NCBI GenBank assembly: GCA_977017575.1 | Contig: CDRNVI010000070.1 | Coordinates: forward strand, 186,001-250,000 | Length of the DNA: 64,000 bases | Direction of reading: 5' to 3' | Origin: Paramoeba atlantica | Taxonomy: Eukaryota > Discosea | Shown here: positions 1-9,940 of the stretch, piece by piece | Numbering within the stretch: the first letter of the stretch is position 1 | Layout of the letters: every line of letters begins with the position of its first letter | Program-made: the position numbers and the translations under genes | Notes under the pieces: model-generated | Database searches by the model: none | What the model saw: the letters and a program-made list of their open reading frames with translations, nothing else | What the model was told of the DNA's origin: nothing

Positions 1-1
1 T

Positions 2-409
2 TGGTTTCCGATTTCTGCCAAATATTTCCTCCCCGGGAGCATTGTTCTAATATCAATTTACGGCGCTTTTGCCGTAATGATACTTTGTATATCGAACACG
101 AGAGGCCTACGATTGAATTGGTTGGCGCTTCCATTGCTGTGTTTTTCGATCCATATCAATGACGGCTTGCGATTCGATTTCCTATTTGGATATTTCTCAA
201 TAGGTATTATGATTTGGTCTACCAATATTTTGCTTAGTAGTTATATTGTGAACTCTTCACATGTACTTTCATTACGCTCCCCTACCCACTATGTGTACGC
301 AATCACCGTTACACAAATGCTAATCGTGAACCCCGTTGCATCTTTCGTTTGGGCATCTTTAATTGCTCTTGTTTACGTTTTTGTCGGGTCAAATACCAAG
401 AAGAGCTAA
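2..409 (+). CDS. C-terminal part of a multi-pass membrane protein (5' end outside window)
   Basis: The reading frame is open from the second base of the window to a TAA at 409 without an upstream stop, so the gene begins outside the window; an internal ATG at 77 is not needed as a start. The visible 135 residues are strongly hydrophobic, with about four likely membrane spans and short polar loops, and end in a short basic tail (NTKKS). Family not recognised. It could be an ER or Golgi membrane enzyme or carrier, but nothing in the visible part decides this. Confidence 0.6.
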   Translation, partial: WFPISAKYFLPGSIVLISIYGAFAVMILCISNTRGLRLNWLALPLLCFSIHINDGLRFDFLFGYFSIGIMIWSTNILLSSYIVNSSHVLSLRSPTHYVYAITVTQMLIVNPVASFVWASLIALVYVFVGSNTKKS

Positions 410-750
410 CCACTTCGTCCGAGTTTGATCACGTGTCTAACAGCTTGTATATTTTTGCAATTTAACGAACTTATTGAAGGGATGACTACACCCAACGTAT
501 TGTCCTTTGTTTATTTATATTCAGTTAGATTTGGGAAAGCATGCTGCAAATATTTAAGGCACAAAATACAGTGAAGTCCCAGTAGGTGTATACATAGAAC
601 AACTAATTTCTACTACGCACGTCAAGGACTTATTATACCGGTGGAAAGATTTGGAAAATTACATACAAATTGTTTTGAGCAATTACGTCGTTATTTGTTT
701 TGTCAACCTACGTGTTTTTTGAGCTACTATATAATTCACATTTTCTTAAA
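410..750. other. Intergenic spacer
   Basis: AT-rich spacer between the membrane-protein tail and PDCD5. I see no RNA gene, repeat or conserved motif. A TATA-like stretch at 727-736 lies only about 20 bases from the ATG at 751, too close to be a classical TATA box for that start. Confidence 0.5.
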
Positions 751-1119
751 ATGTCTTCTTATACAACCGACTCCGGAGGAGGTCCTGTCAATAACAATAT
801 TCCATCACCGGCCGCACTTCAAGCCGAGAAGGAAAAAGAGGCTCAACAAATAGAGAAAGCTGATACGTTCATGCGTGCCATGTTAAGCGCAGAAGCAAGA
901 GAGCGCTTAAAGCGCATTGAGGTGGTAAAACCGGAGAGAGCTCGTTTGGTGTCTCAGCACATTGCTAAATCCGTCCAAACACGGCGATTGTTACCGCCAG
1001 TGTCGGATGACACTCTTAAAAGCATCTTATCATCGTTATCCCAACAGGAAAATGAGTCTAATGGACTTCGTAATCAAATTACATTTCTCCGTAAGACGAG
1101 AGACGATGATGATTGGTAG
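751..1119 (+). CDS. PDCD5: PDCD5 / TFAR19 family protein
   Basis: A 122-residue protein. The region after residue about 35 has the PDCD5 core: an AEARERLKRIEVVKPERA segment, a central QHIAKSVQTRRLLPPVSDD stretch and a C-terminus that runs into an acidic DDDDW tail, as in the family. PDCD5 proteins are small helical DNA- or chaperonin-binding proteins of archaea and eukaryotes, linked in animals to apoptosis and to the CCT chaperonin. The start is the ATG at 751; the frame extends upstream without an ATG. The length equals the usual family size (about 125). The next gene starts 190 bases downstream on the same strand. Confidence 0.88.
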   Translation: MSSYTTDSGGGPVNNNIPSPAALQAEKEKEAQQIEKADTFMRAMLSAEARERLKRIEVVKPERARLVSQHIAKSVQTRRLLPPVSDDTLKSILSSLSQQENESNGLRNQITFLRKTRDDDDW

Positions 1120-1308
1120 TTCGTTCCAGAACCGTCGCATGCAGCAATAGAGGATACAAAGGTGCAACATATTCTTTTCCGGAAATTTTGAGGGTTTATT
1201 TTGGAGTTGGAGTAAGTTAATACAATGCATTACCGCTCTACATCTCTATTCACGAATTACAGTAATGTAAATTTCACTTTATTTTCTGCCATCTAAGACC
1301 TTTTATTA

Positions 1309-4300
1309 ATGAGCCGCAAGAAAGCTTTGGTTTGTGTGACTAGCCTAGTCACACCCGCGAATTCATGGACGACTTCTCCTATCTGCGCGAGGTCCCACAT
1401 TCCCCGTGTTTTTTCTTGCTATGAAAACAGGACAGATTCTGGAATTAACATTGGTTATTCGAACATTTTGGTAAGAACCCAGAGGAGGATCTTTTGCTAT
1501 ACTCGGATGTTATTTGGTATGGACGAAAGTGCATCTTTTGTTGAGCCACATACATTTCAAAACGTTATGGATCTTGGGTCTCTTCACAGTACTCCCGAGA
1601 AAATAGACTCTAAAACGGGTGATGGTACGTTGGACCAACTGAACTCCAGGACTGAATCGTCGAACTCTAATACAGAATCAGTTCTAACCTTTCAAGACCT
1701 TGCAGATCGTAGAGTACTTCAGGAAGAGACTCCACCAGAAATTAATGTAGCCTTGCACTTAACTGACGAACTGCATACTATGCGACAATTTGATCTGGCG
1801 CGCTTTATTCGATCCAAACGGAATGCACGAGTAACGCCAATGGAAGAATTCGTATGTACCCCGGGTACCCGTAAACAAACACAACTGTTGCTTGAACTAA
1901 TTCACCATGCCGAGGAAGAAGCTGAAGGAACCTATGGCTTCTCGAGTGTCACCCAAAAGTTCGGACAAATTGAAGAAGAAACTAAGAAGGCACTTCGGTC
2001 GCGTGAATGGAACGACCGAAGCTTGGAAGCGGCACATTTGGAGTACAGCTGCAAAACCTCTATTCAAAGAGATACAATGACATGGAAGACACCGGAGCTC
2101 TCTCTCCGTCGACATGGAAGAACTGTGAGAATTCTGGCACAACGCTTACTAAAGGCAGCGCACGAAGAATATGATTCGGCCTCAATTGCCGCTGTAGGGG
2201 GAGTTCATCGTACCTTTCGAGAACAATCGTTGGCTGCACTTCGTACAGTGCCTTTGAGGGATCTCGTCGCTGTGTTTTCACGTTTTTGCGCAAAGCACAT
2301 AATGCACACCGGTTGTCCTGCGTTCATGTCTGTGTCATCCCATTTAGGAAACACATTAGTTGATCAAGGTGTGTTATGCCGCCCGACTTCCGAAGACAAT
2401 ATGCTCTCACTTAGTCGTATGATGGGACTTCTTGATACACTTGAAAGTGAGGTTGAGCATTCATTAAACTTGAAGAACCTGCAAAATGAGAACGTCGCTT
2501 CTGCCCTGTCAGAGAGAATTACACGTCATAAGAGTAGATTTGCTCAGATTAATACCAGCAAGGATGTGCCAGAATTTGTACTCACATTGGCGTCTCAATT
2601 TCAACAATGGGAACGCTTAGTAAGAAACGATATTCCTATCCTAAGTGAAGTGAGCGAAAAAATATTTGACGACATTTTGTTGGGTGTCACTACTGTGCGC
2701 ATCATGAAAGTATTCACGGATTCGGTTTCCACCTCTATTTCGATACCTTTTGTTCGAGATTTCACGCGCATTTTGCGATACGATCTTGAAGTTGAACTTA
2801 AAGACGACCACATTGATGCTATTGAAGCTCTAAATGGCTACTGCAGTTTGCCAAATGAAAAGGTGAGATTGGATGTCACCTTATTCGAAACTATCAACAA
2901 CGCTCATCTTTCAGCCATCGGTATGGACAATACCCCACCTTCACGCGAGCGTTTGGGTTTAATTATGTGGCAAGTTGCACGCGTGGCATCAGAGGCACCA
3001 GGGACATATTCACTGTACGAGCTTCTTGTAGGTGTAACAAAAGATATGGCTTTTCACCTGCGGTATGGAGAATTATACAAGCGAATGAGTGTTTACAGTC
3101 GCCATGAGTTACTCTTTAGTAAAACCGTTTCATGGGACAGGTTGCGACATCTAGAAAAGGAACACAACATAATTCCAATGAGTACAAAGACAGTGGCTTT
3201 CATGTGTACTATTTTTATGTATCTACTTACCATCAGCACCATTAACCCTACGTTGAACGGCTTCGGCGCAAGAAAAGATGCTCCACTACTCAGGTTTATC
3301 CCGCCTTGTGAAGTTGACGATTTTTCCGTACTAGGGCTTACCTGGCAGAAACCGAGTACGGACCTGAAAGTCGCACTGCCACCCCAATTCGAGCATCGGG
3401 GATGGATGGACGCCGATCAAGATAAAGGTATCTATCGCATGCTGCCCAGTAAGCCAGTCCTTGGTGCTATGAGTGACCTCTTCGTGCGCACAAAACCACC
3501 AATGATGGCTGCCATGGACTGTCTTTCTCGGGTTCCTTGGCGCATCAACCGCTTTATTCTACACGTGCAGGAAATGATTGTTGTAGAGGGGTTTGGATTT
3601 CACAAAATTATGCCTGCTTTTCATCCATTGCCTTACTTAAGCATGCCGACTGGCTACGTGCCTTGTAAAAGCATCGAAACGAGCGATGAATTTCAGTCGC
3701 TACGAAGATTTATGTACGATGACAACTCTAGAATCGCTTTTCGCGCTCAACGTGAAGCAGATAGATCGGGGGCACTCCAAGTTTTCTCGTCTCGGCAACA
3801 TTACTTGATGGCGTGTCGCACAGCTCGTACGATGGTCAACAAGTCCAAAATATATTTTCCACATAAACTTGATTTTAGGGGTCGAATGTATCCCCTTGTT
3901 GGAAGATTAAATCACACTGGATCAGATCCTTTTCGCGCCATGGTCGAATTCGCCGACCCCGTACCTCTAGGAAAAGACGGTTTTTATTGGTTGAAGGTTC
4001 ACCTAGCCAACGTAATGGGACAAACGAAGCTGACCTTCGAAGAACGTGTTCAATATGTTGACGACCACCTCGACGATTTGGTCCAGAGCGCGGAGAGTCC
4101 CCTAGGCGGGGATCGGTGGTGGCAAGAAGGAGATGAACCACTCCAAGCACTCCAAGCGTGTCGAGAGATCTACAACGCAATGTCCTACAGTCCAAACATT
4201 GAGGACTTTCCCTCACACATTCCTGTCCACATTGATGGCAGCTGTAACGGGTTGCAACACTACAGTGCGATCGGGCGTGACTACGAAGGAGGGGTACACG

Positions 4301-5187
4301 TGAATCTGGTTCCCAGTAAGCGTCCGCAAGATGTGTACATGGGCGTGTTAAAGGAACTCATTTCAATGGTTGAGGAGGACGCCGCGAATGAAAATGCTGT
4401 AGCACTACGTTGCTTGGGTAGCGGGGTAAATCTTGACACCGGTCACTTGAAGCGAAAGACCATCAAACGGGCAGTGATGACTCAGGTCTACGGTGTTACG
4501 TTCTTTGGAATGCACGACATGATTCTAAAGGAGTTGGAGATGCAGAACAACAACCACCACCTATGGACGACAGTGGTGATGAAGGAAATGGCTACGTATC
4601 TGCGTGACAAGCTGGTGCGCTCGCTGGGGAAGACCTTTGGGAAAGCCCAGGCCTGTCGTCAGTGGTTGGATAAAGTTGCCGCGCGCATCTGGATGTGTCA
4701 GCCCCCTAGCATGCAGCAATGTTTCCAGTGGACTACTCCACTGGGGCTAATCGTGCGGCAACCCTACACGAAGGGCTCCAATACCCCAATTTTCACCCCA
4801 TCAGGGTGTATTAAAGTAGAATGTGGAATGGTTAACCATGCGAGTCGCTCACAACTCAGCGCACTTCCGCCGAATGTGATTCATTCTTTGGATGCGTGCC
4901 ACCTGGCGATGACTGCACTGGAGATGGACCGACTGAACCTTAGTATGGTCGCCGTGCATGACTCTTTTTGGACCCACGCCGCGCACTTGCCCGATCTCAG
5001 CCGCGTTTTGCGACAAGAGTTTGCGAATTTGTATTCTAATTACGACCCCTTATGGGAGTTGAAAGAGCAGTGGGAAGAACAGTACTTTATTGACTTGCGC
5101 AGACATGGGGTATCACTACCAGACCCCCCGGAGAAAGGAACGTTGAACCTACAGGATGTGTTGCAAAGCAAGTATTTTTTTGCCTAG
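1309..5187 (+). CDS. Mitochondrial DNA-directed RNA polymerase (phage T7-like)
   Basis: A 1292-residue single-subunit RNA polymerase of the T7/RPO41/POLRMT family, which transcribes the mitochondrial genome. All catalytic motifs are visible: motif A with the metal-binding Asp in HIDGSCNGLQHY near residue 975, motif B (KRKTIKRAVMTQVYG) near 1048, and motif C (AVHDSFWTHAA) near 1216. The fingers and thumb region FPHKLDFRGRMYP lies near 850. The N-terminal 70 residues are basic, rich in Ser/Thr/Arg and poor in acidic residues, consistent with a mitochondrial presequence. The N-terminal 550 residues are poorly conserved, as usual in this family. Some red algae and all plants have related enzymes, but a single copy with this presequence is most simply mitochondrial. 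No frameshift or missing catalytic residue is seen. Confidence 0.95.
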   Translation: MSRKKALVCVTSLVTPANSWTTSPICARSHIPRVFSCYENRTDSGINIGYSNILVRTQRRIFCYTRMLFGMDESASFVEPHTFQNVMDLGSLHSTPEKIDSKTGDGTLDQLNSRTESSNSNTESVLTFQDLADRRVLQEETPPEINVALHLTDELHTMRQFDLARFIRSKRNARVTPMEEFVCTPGTRKQTQLLLELIHHAEEEAEGTYGFSSVTQKFGQIEEETKKALRSREWNDRSLEAAHLEYSCKTSIQRDTMTWKTPELSLRRHGRTVRILAQRLLKAAHEEYDSASIAAVGGVHRTFREQSLAALRTVPLRDLVAVFSRFCAKHIMHTGCPAFMSVSSHLGNTLVDQGVLCRPTSEDNMLSLSRMMGLLDTLESEVEHSLNLKNLQNENVASALSERITRHKSRFAQINTSKDVPEFVLTLASQFQQWERLVRNDIPILSEVSEKIFDDILLGVTTVRIMKVFTDSVSTSISIPFVRDFTRILRYDLEVELKDDHIDAIEALNGYCSLPNEKVRLDVTLFETINNAHLSAIGMDNTPPSRERLGLIMWQVARVASEAPGTYSLYELLVGVTKDMAFHLRYGELYKRMSVYSRHELLFSKTVSWDRLRHLEKEHNIIPMSTKTVAFMCTIFMYLLTISTINPTLNGFGARKDAPLLRFIPPCEVDDFSVLGLTWQKPSTDLKVALPPQFEHRGWMDADQDKGIYRMLPSKPVLGAMSDLFVRTKPPMMAAMDCLSRVPWRINRFILHVQEMIVVEGFGFHKIMPAFHPLPYLSMPTGYVPCKSIETSDEFQSLRRFMYDDNSRIAFRAQREADRSGALQVFSSRQHYLMACRTARTMVNKSKIYFPHKLDFRGRMYPLVGRLNHTGSDPFRAMVEFADPVPLGKDGFYWLKVHLANVMGQTKLTFEERVQYVDDHLDDLVQSAESPLGGDRWWQEGDEPLQALQACREIYNAMSYSPNIEDFPSHIPVHIDGSCNGLQHYSAIGRDYEGGVHVNLVPSKRPQDVYMGVLKELISMVEEDAANENAVALRCLGSGVNLDTGHLKRKTIKRAVMTQVYGVTFFGMHDMILKELEMQNNNHHLWTTVVMKEMATYLRDKLVRSLGKTFGKAQACRQWLDKVAARIWMCQPPSMQQCFQWTTPLGLIVRQPYTKGSNTPIFTPSGCIKVECGMVNHASRSQLSALPPNVIHSLDACHLAMTALEMDRLNLSMVAVHDSFWTHAAHLPDLSRVLRQEFANLYSNYDPLWELKEQWEEQYFIDLRRHGVSLPDPPEKGTLNLQDVLQSKYFFA

Positions 5188-5463
5188 GTGAATATTACTC
5201 AAACACTGCATCTAGCGGTGCGATCACAGTCCATTAGCACACCTTAACCGGAATATTAGAACCTTGTTTTTATGCATTGATTGTTCATTTTTCATTTCTT
5301 CACCTATAGCTTTATTATTTTCCGAGACTTGGTGAGTAGTACAGTATTATCGCTCACAGTATATTGGTGTCATTTTATACATTTTTCTGCTGACTTCCTT
5401 ATCTCGAATGTAATACGCAACGAGAATTTGTTATTGTCAACCTTATTCGTCTCGAGAATTGCT

Positions 5464-6030
5464 ATGGGGTTTCTCACGCAAATACGAAAAATTAAAGCCA
5501 AAGAGAAAGAAATGCGACTTCTCCTCTTAGGTCTGGACAACGCTGGAAAGACCACGGTTTTAAAACGAATTATGAAGGAGGATGTCCTTGCCGTAAGTCC
5601 GACGTTTGGCTTCAGCATTCGCAGCATAGCCCACAATGGCTACATGCTAAATGTCTGGGACGTGGGAGGACAGGAGTGCCTAAGAATGTACTGGAAGAAC
5701 TATTTCGAGCGCACCGACGGTATTTTATGGGTGATTGACAGCACAGACATCTCCCGCCTTCAAGATAGTCGCCGAGAACTCTCCGAAATACTATCCGAAG
5801 AAAGACTTGCGAGTGCGCCCCTAGTGGTGTTTGCGAACAAGCAGGACATACCTGGAGCCTGGACACGTGACCGTATTATGCATGCGTTACAGTTCGATGA
5901 GCTCAGTAGGCCGAATTCTCGACCCATCTACGTTGTCTCTTGTAGTGCGTACACAGGCGAGGGGATACTTGAAGGCTTGAACTGGCTTGTGGACACAGTG
6001 GCCTCTCGGCTCTACATGCATGGACGGTGA
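5464..6030 (+). CDS. ARL2: ARL2-type small GTPase
   Basis: A 188-residue Arf-like GTPase. It starts MGFLTQIRKIKAKEKEMR, which is closely ARL2-like, so the ATG at 5464 is chosen although the frame is open from 5281. G1 is GLDNAGKTT, switch 1 holds SPTFGFSI, G3 is WDVGGQE, G4 is NKQD and G5 is SCSAYTGEG. ARL2 acts with tubulin cofactors (TBCD, TBCE) in tubulin folding and in release of prenylated or acylated cargo. Gly2 is present, but ARL2 proteins are generally poorly myristoylated. The length matches the family (184). Glu replaces the Lys usual after the DVGGQ motif. Confidence 0.92.
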   Translation: MGFLTQIRKIKAKEKEMRLLLLGLDNAGKTTVLKRIMKEDVLAVSPTFGFSIRSIAHNGYMLNVWDVGGQECLRMYWKNYFERTDGILWVIDSTDISRLQDSRRELSEILSEERLASAPLVVFANKQDIPGAWTRDRIMHALQFDELSRPNSRPIYVVSCSAYTGEGILEGLNWLVDTVASRLYMHGR

Positions 6031-6525
6031 AAATATGTACGACTGATCCTACAAAGGCAGCGCAGATTTCAAGTTTGTTGTGTGGAACGCAACGCGTATT
6101 TTTCGCCGTATGCTCCCGAACCACCAGCAAGACACTACTGTCCCTGCGATTCATATTGATTGAGACAAGCTTCTAGAATGATATTTTCTCGGATTATTAT
6201 TATTGTTGAGGTTGCACATATCTACCGCTCTACTCTCGATTATTTAAAAAAAAGTGAAGAAAAACAGTGAAAAAATAGAAAGGAACACAGCAGAGGGGCT
6301 TCGGGTGAGGCCCAAAAAGAGATCACGCGAGATCTCTTATTTATTAAAGGCCTTGAAGGGGTAGAGTAATTTGTTTTTGAGATTATCTTTCTTACGACAG
6401 TAGTGACCGGGGAGTACCCTACTTTCTCCATACCATCTTTACGCTTTAAGAACCTCCCTCTGTCCCCTCTTAACACCACCTTTCACCTCCCTACCCTCTT
6501 CCCCACATCCCCCCCCACCACCACC
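6031..6525. other. Intergenic spacer with pyrimidine-rich 3' end
   Basis: This spacer separates ARL2 from eIF3g. Its last 120 bases become almost pure pyrimidine, and C-rich just before the eIF3g ATG. A small inverted repeat (GAGATCTC-like, around 6320-6335) is present. No RNA gene is recognised. Confidence 0.5.
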
Positions 6526-7500
6526 ATGACCCTCCCCCCTCCACTCGATCCCATTATCCCCAACACCGTCGCCTCTTCGTACGCTTCGCACCCCTCCTCC
6601 CCCACCCCCGCACCCCACCCCGAGTCTCCCCCCCAGCTCCGTCTCGGGACCAAAATCATCCCCGCCCCCGGGGCCTCCGAGCTCACCAACCCCGACGGCA
6701 CCATCCTCTCCATCCACACCGAGTACACCCCGGAGGGCGCCCGTGTGGAGAAGCGAACCCTGCTGCGTCGTGTGCCCCGCACGGAGGTCCAAACCCCAAC
6801 GGCGCAGCGACGACAGAACACGTGGAAACCCTTTGGTCGCGCCACCGACGCGAATATGGAGAGTCTCACCTCCGTCCCCGCGAACCCCCCCGTGCTGGTG
6901 CTCCGGCAGGAGGGGAGGCGGGGAGCCGGGGGGACGGGAGACGCGGGGGGGAGTGGGGGGCGCATAGGGGAGGTGGGCGCCGGGGGGAGTGCGGAGCGTA
7001 TGACCTTACGAGCGTTGGATGAGCTCGAGGCCGCGTTCGCGCGGGAGGCGACGCGGGTGGAGCAGTTGAAGCGGATGGAGCAGAGTGGGGGAGGGGGGAG
7101 CAAGGAGAGTGGGGGAGGGAAAGGGGTGGGTCGAGGGGGGGATGGGGGGGAGGGCTCACCGTTGAGTGGTGCAAAGGCCGGGGTGTACCGTGCGCGAGGG
7201 AAGGAGGGGGCTACGATGCATGATAATGCGGAGGTGACGGCATTGCGGGTGTCGAATTTGAGCGAGGATACGAATGAGGAGGCACTGCGGTTGTTGTGTG
7301 CGAAAATTGGGCGGGTGCAACGGGTGTATGTTCCGATGGTGACGGAAAGGGATCCGAATACTGGGGTGGCGACGCAGAGGAATAAAGGATACGCATTTGT
7401 GACGTTTACAAAAGTGTCGGAGGCGGAGAAGGCGTTGGAGAAGTTGAACAAACATCCCTTCCAAGGAGCTTTGTTGTCGGTGACCTGGGGATCGAAATAG
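6526..7500 (+). CDS. EIF3G: Eukaryotic translation initiation factor 3 subunit G
   Basis: A 324-residue protein ending in one RNA-recognition motif (about residues 240-322) that begins TALRVSNLSEDTNEEALR and includes RNP1-like KGYAFVTF, as in eIF3g. The mid-region has the family feature of a segment around EYTPEGARVEKRTLLRRV and a Gly/Ser linker. The ATG at 6526 follows a long C-rich leader; upstream codons lack ATG. eIF3g is part of the eIF3 complex that recruits the 40S subunit and mRNA and helps scanning. The zinc-knuckle Cys set found in many animal eIF3g proteins is not obvious. Base use is odd: the first third is C-rich and the second half G-rich on the same strand, which leaves a long open antisense frame that I treat as a shadow. 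Confidence 0.88.
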   Translation: MTLPPPLDPIIPNTVASSYASHPSSPTPAPHPESPPQLRLGTKIIPAPGASELTNPDGTILSIHTEYTPEGARVEKRTLLRRVPRTEVQTPTAQRRQNTWKPFGRATDANMESLTSVPANPPVLVLRQEGRRGAGGTGDAGGSGGRIGEVGAGGSAERMTLRALDELEAAFAREATRVEQLKRMEQSGGGGSKESGGGKGVGRGGDGGEGSPLSGAKAGVYRARGKEGATMHDNAEVTALRVSNLSEDTNEEALRLLCAKIGRVQRVYVPMVTERDPNTGVATQRNKGYAFVTFTKVSEAEKALEKLNKHPFQGALLSVTWGSK

Positions 7501-7885
7501 CTTTGACTACCTCACTGAAATACAGATTCTATGTAAGTGACTTCAGTTGTCTACTTCGTCTTCAACTTCGGGAATTTTGCACATCTTATAGTGATTGATA
7601 GCCTATGCCCTTTGAGGCTCGGCTTGTTCGCATCATTTCTTTGAGTCAATAAAAATGTTACTTGTTTGAAATTCGTAGAAGGAAAGCTTATATGTTGTGC
7701 TGCTCGTAATTGTATTAACCACTATTGGTCGTTCAAAAAAAAAATGAATTTTAAGGGCGAATAAGAGATGAATTTTAAGAGCTTCTACACTGTGCTCGAT
7801 AGTAACATTTTCGCCAATTTACAGTATATTTAAATTTTCATAGGTTGGCTTACTCAATTTTCTATTTTTCGATGCAAAAGGAATC
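7501..7885. other. Intergenic spacer
   Basis: AT-rich spacer. An AATAAA hexamer at about 7649 could be the polyadenylation signal of eIF3g. A short stretch GAATTTTAAG is repeated at about 7744 and 7769. Nothing else is recognised. Confidence 0.45.
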
Positions 7886-9727
7886 ATGTTATCATCGTGT
7901 ATTGTGTCTGAAACGTCCTTAGAGGCATATCGCCCGGATTCCGCAAGCTTTGTTTTAGAATTGGGTATTCTAAATCCGGAACAGTACGTCGCCGTCATGC
8001 GGAGTGGGATTGCGGTGCAAACAACTTCATCTAGTCCTTTAAACAGCCCGTACTACCTACACCCACACGCCGTGCCCCCCACATCATTAGTACATGGTAT
8101 GCTGTTCTTTTGCGAGACACAGCCCAGATTTATGAAGAGACGTATGGGGGGTCATTTCTTTCGTGTTTACGAACGCGTCTACCGGGACGAGTTTGAAATT
8201 AATTTACTTCGGTGTGAGTCGAAATGTTCCACTCTACGACCTCCCTCCTACCATCATTATGCATGGATTATCCGCGAGATAGTTCCCCACGGTACTTACA
8301 ATATCAAGGGCTTAAGATCGTGGGGCGGTAGTGAAGTTTTGGAAATATCGGAGCGTGCCGTACGAAAACCACCTCTTCCTAAACGATGCAGTTCGCAGGT
8401 CGCTTTATATCACGTGCATCGACTTGACATGTGCATGGTAAACAATTGCCAGCTATTAACTGCACAACTACAGAGTGCTGCGTTACAAACCAAACACGAC
8501 AATGACAGACTTTGTCCTCTGCATGTCTGCGAGGATTCCTTATCCACTACCGTAGCTCTCCTTACGGAAGAAAGCGTGTTTTTGTCACCCAACGTTCTAC
8601 GTGGAATTCTTCTTGGCTACTCATACATTGGTATGCCTAAGCTGCGCGATATTCCAGCATATGAACATCACCCAGCTAGATTACAGAACCGTGATGAAAA
8701 TGGTCTGCTTTATCAGTATCACGGAAGTTGGAGTAGCCTGCCAAGATTTCCACATGATGAGAATATACAGGGTGCTGCGTCCCACGTTATGGTGCCGACA
8801 CGGGACAGTGTGCACCGGTGGACTCGAGAAAACAAAAGTCTGCGGCATTTTCACAGTGGTTACCGTTGGAACATAGTGTACAATACGGAGTTCTTGTTGA
8901 AGGTTCCCGAAGAATGTAGGGGGAGATTTTTTAATCATCTGTCTAGCTCAGAACTTGAACTTTTGAGTACGGAACTACCTTTACTAGTGTGGTGCTTTTG
9001 TGGTAGAGCAACTACCTCGTGCCGAGAAAAGAGAGGACGCACTTCCTCAGGAAAAACTATGAAACTTCCGATAAGAATAGAGAGTCGTAAACGGCGCAGA
9101 ACACTTTGCTTAGAAAACCGAAATAACGAGTCAGAGGGAAGACAATCTTCATGTAATACGAATGCAGCAACTAGTTTTCACACAAGACGCCCATTTATTA
9201 AATACGTGGTTGGCTTTGGTCAACCCGCGCCATGGGCCACAGACTGCAGATCACGAGACTCCTTAGTTAAAGTAAATGATCCGTCCCTATACGTTCCAGC
9301 GGATAACATCACTTGTCTGTGTTTTATCAAAGCCCTACATCAAGGCAGGGTACCGTACATCAACGAAATTCAGTCTCTAAATGAAATACACCGAACATGG
9401 GATGGCATTAATGCTTGTGAAGGGCCAATTCCTATTACAGTGCCTCCAAACGATATCGACATAACCTATCAGGCGAGCGATGCGGATTCTCAAAGCCTTA
9501 CAGTTCCCCCAGAACAATATCTTACCGTTTTTTCTCATCTAAACATACTTCGTCAGAAGGTGCGTCGGCACTTAGTCAGCAAAAACATTACATATCAGGA
9601 GGCAGCGAAGCAGATGGGATTGGCTAAAGGAACTTTATCTATTTGGATGAACCATGATAACCGTGTGACTGCAGTAGTCAGCTCCAGAATATTGCTTTGG
9701 TTGAAAAGGGTGGATGGAGAAAACTAA
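7886..9727 (+). CDS. Unrecognised protein with C-terminal helix-turn-helix
   Basis: A 613-residue protein that I cannot assign to a family. The last 60 residues (about 550-610) read as a lambda-repressor-like helix-turn-helix: an arginine-rich helix RQKVRRHLVSK, then YQEAAKQMGLAKGTLSIWM as the turn and recognition helix. Two Cys/Trp-rich globular parts are seen earlier (about 70-140 and 270-340), joined by a basic stretch KRRRTLCLENR near 410 that could be a nuclear localisation signal. A DNA-binding nuclear regulator is a reasonable inference, not a demonstration. The start is the first ATG after a pyrimidine-rich leader. Confidence 0.75.
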   Translation: MLSSCIVSETSLEAYRPDSASFVLELGILNPEQYVAVMRSGIAVQTTSSSPLNSPYYLHPHAVPPTSLVHGMLFFCETQPRFMKRRMGGHFFRVYERVYRDEFEINLLRCESKCSTLRPPSYHHYAWIIREIVPHGTYNIKGLRSWGGSEVLEISERAVRKPPLPKRCSSQVALYHVHRLDMCMVNNCQLLTAQLQSAALQTKHDNDRLCPLHVCEDSLSTTVALLTEESVFLSPNVLRGILLGYSYIGMPKLRDIPAYEHHPARLQNRDENGLLYQYHGSWSSLPRFPHDENIQGAASHVMVPTRDSVHRWTRENKSLRHFHSGYRWNIVYNTEFLLKVPEECRGRFFNHLSSSELELLSTELPLLVWCFCGRATTSCREKRGRTSSGKTMKLPIRIESRKRRRTLCLENRNNESEGRQSSCNTNAATSFHTRRPFIKYVVGFGQPAPWATDCRSRDSLVKVNDPSLYVPADNITCLCFIKALHQGRVPYINEIQSLNEIHRTWDGINACEGPIPITVPPNDIDITYQASDADSQSLTVPPEQYLTVFSHLNILRQKVRRHLVSKNITYQEAAKQMGLAKGTLSIWMNHDNRVTAVVSSRILLWLKRVDGEN

Positions 9728-9940
9728 TATGCAAGCACGGTTTTAATTGTATGTAGATGGTGTCACCACATTTTAGTATTACGCACGATGGCAATAATAA
9801 GGTACAAGGCAATGATAATAACGAGTATGATCATACCGGATTGCCTAAATCCAGTAAAAAAATCCGTCCTAAAAAGTATTCCAGACGTCGTGTATTTCCA
9901 ATTTTCTACTTTAGGGTTGATTTTAGCACTCTCTTATACA

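Noticed and set aside
6483-7451. Long antisense open frame (322 codons) opposite eIF3g
   Set aside because: It results from the C-rich/G-rich skew of the sense gene; its product is low-complexity and has no domain, while the sense frame has a clear RRM.
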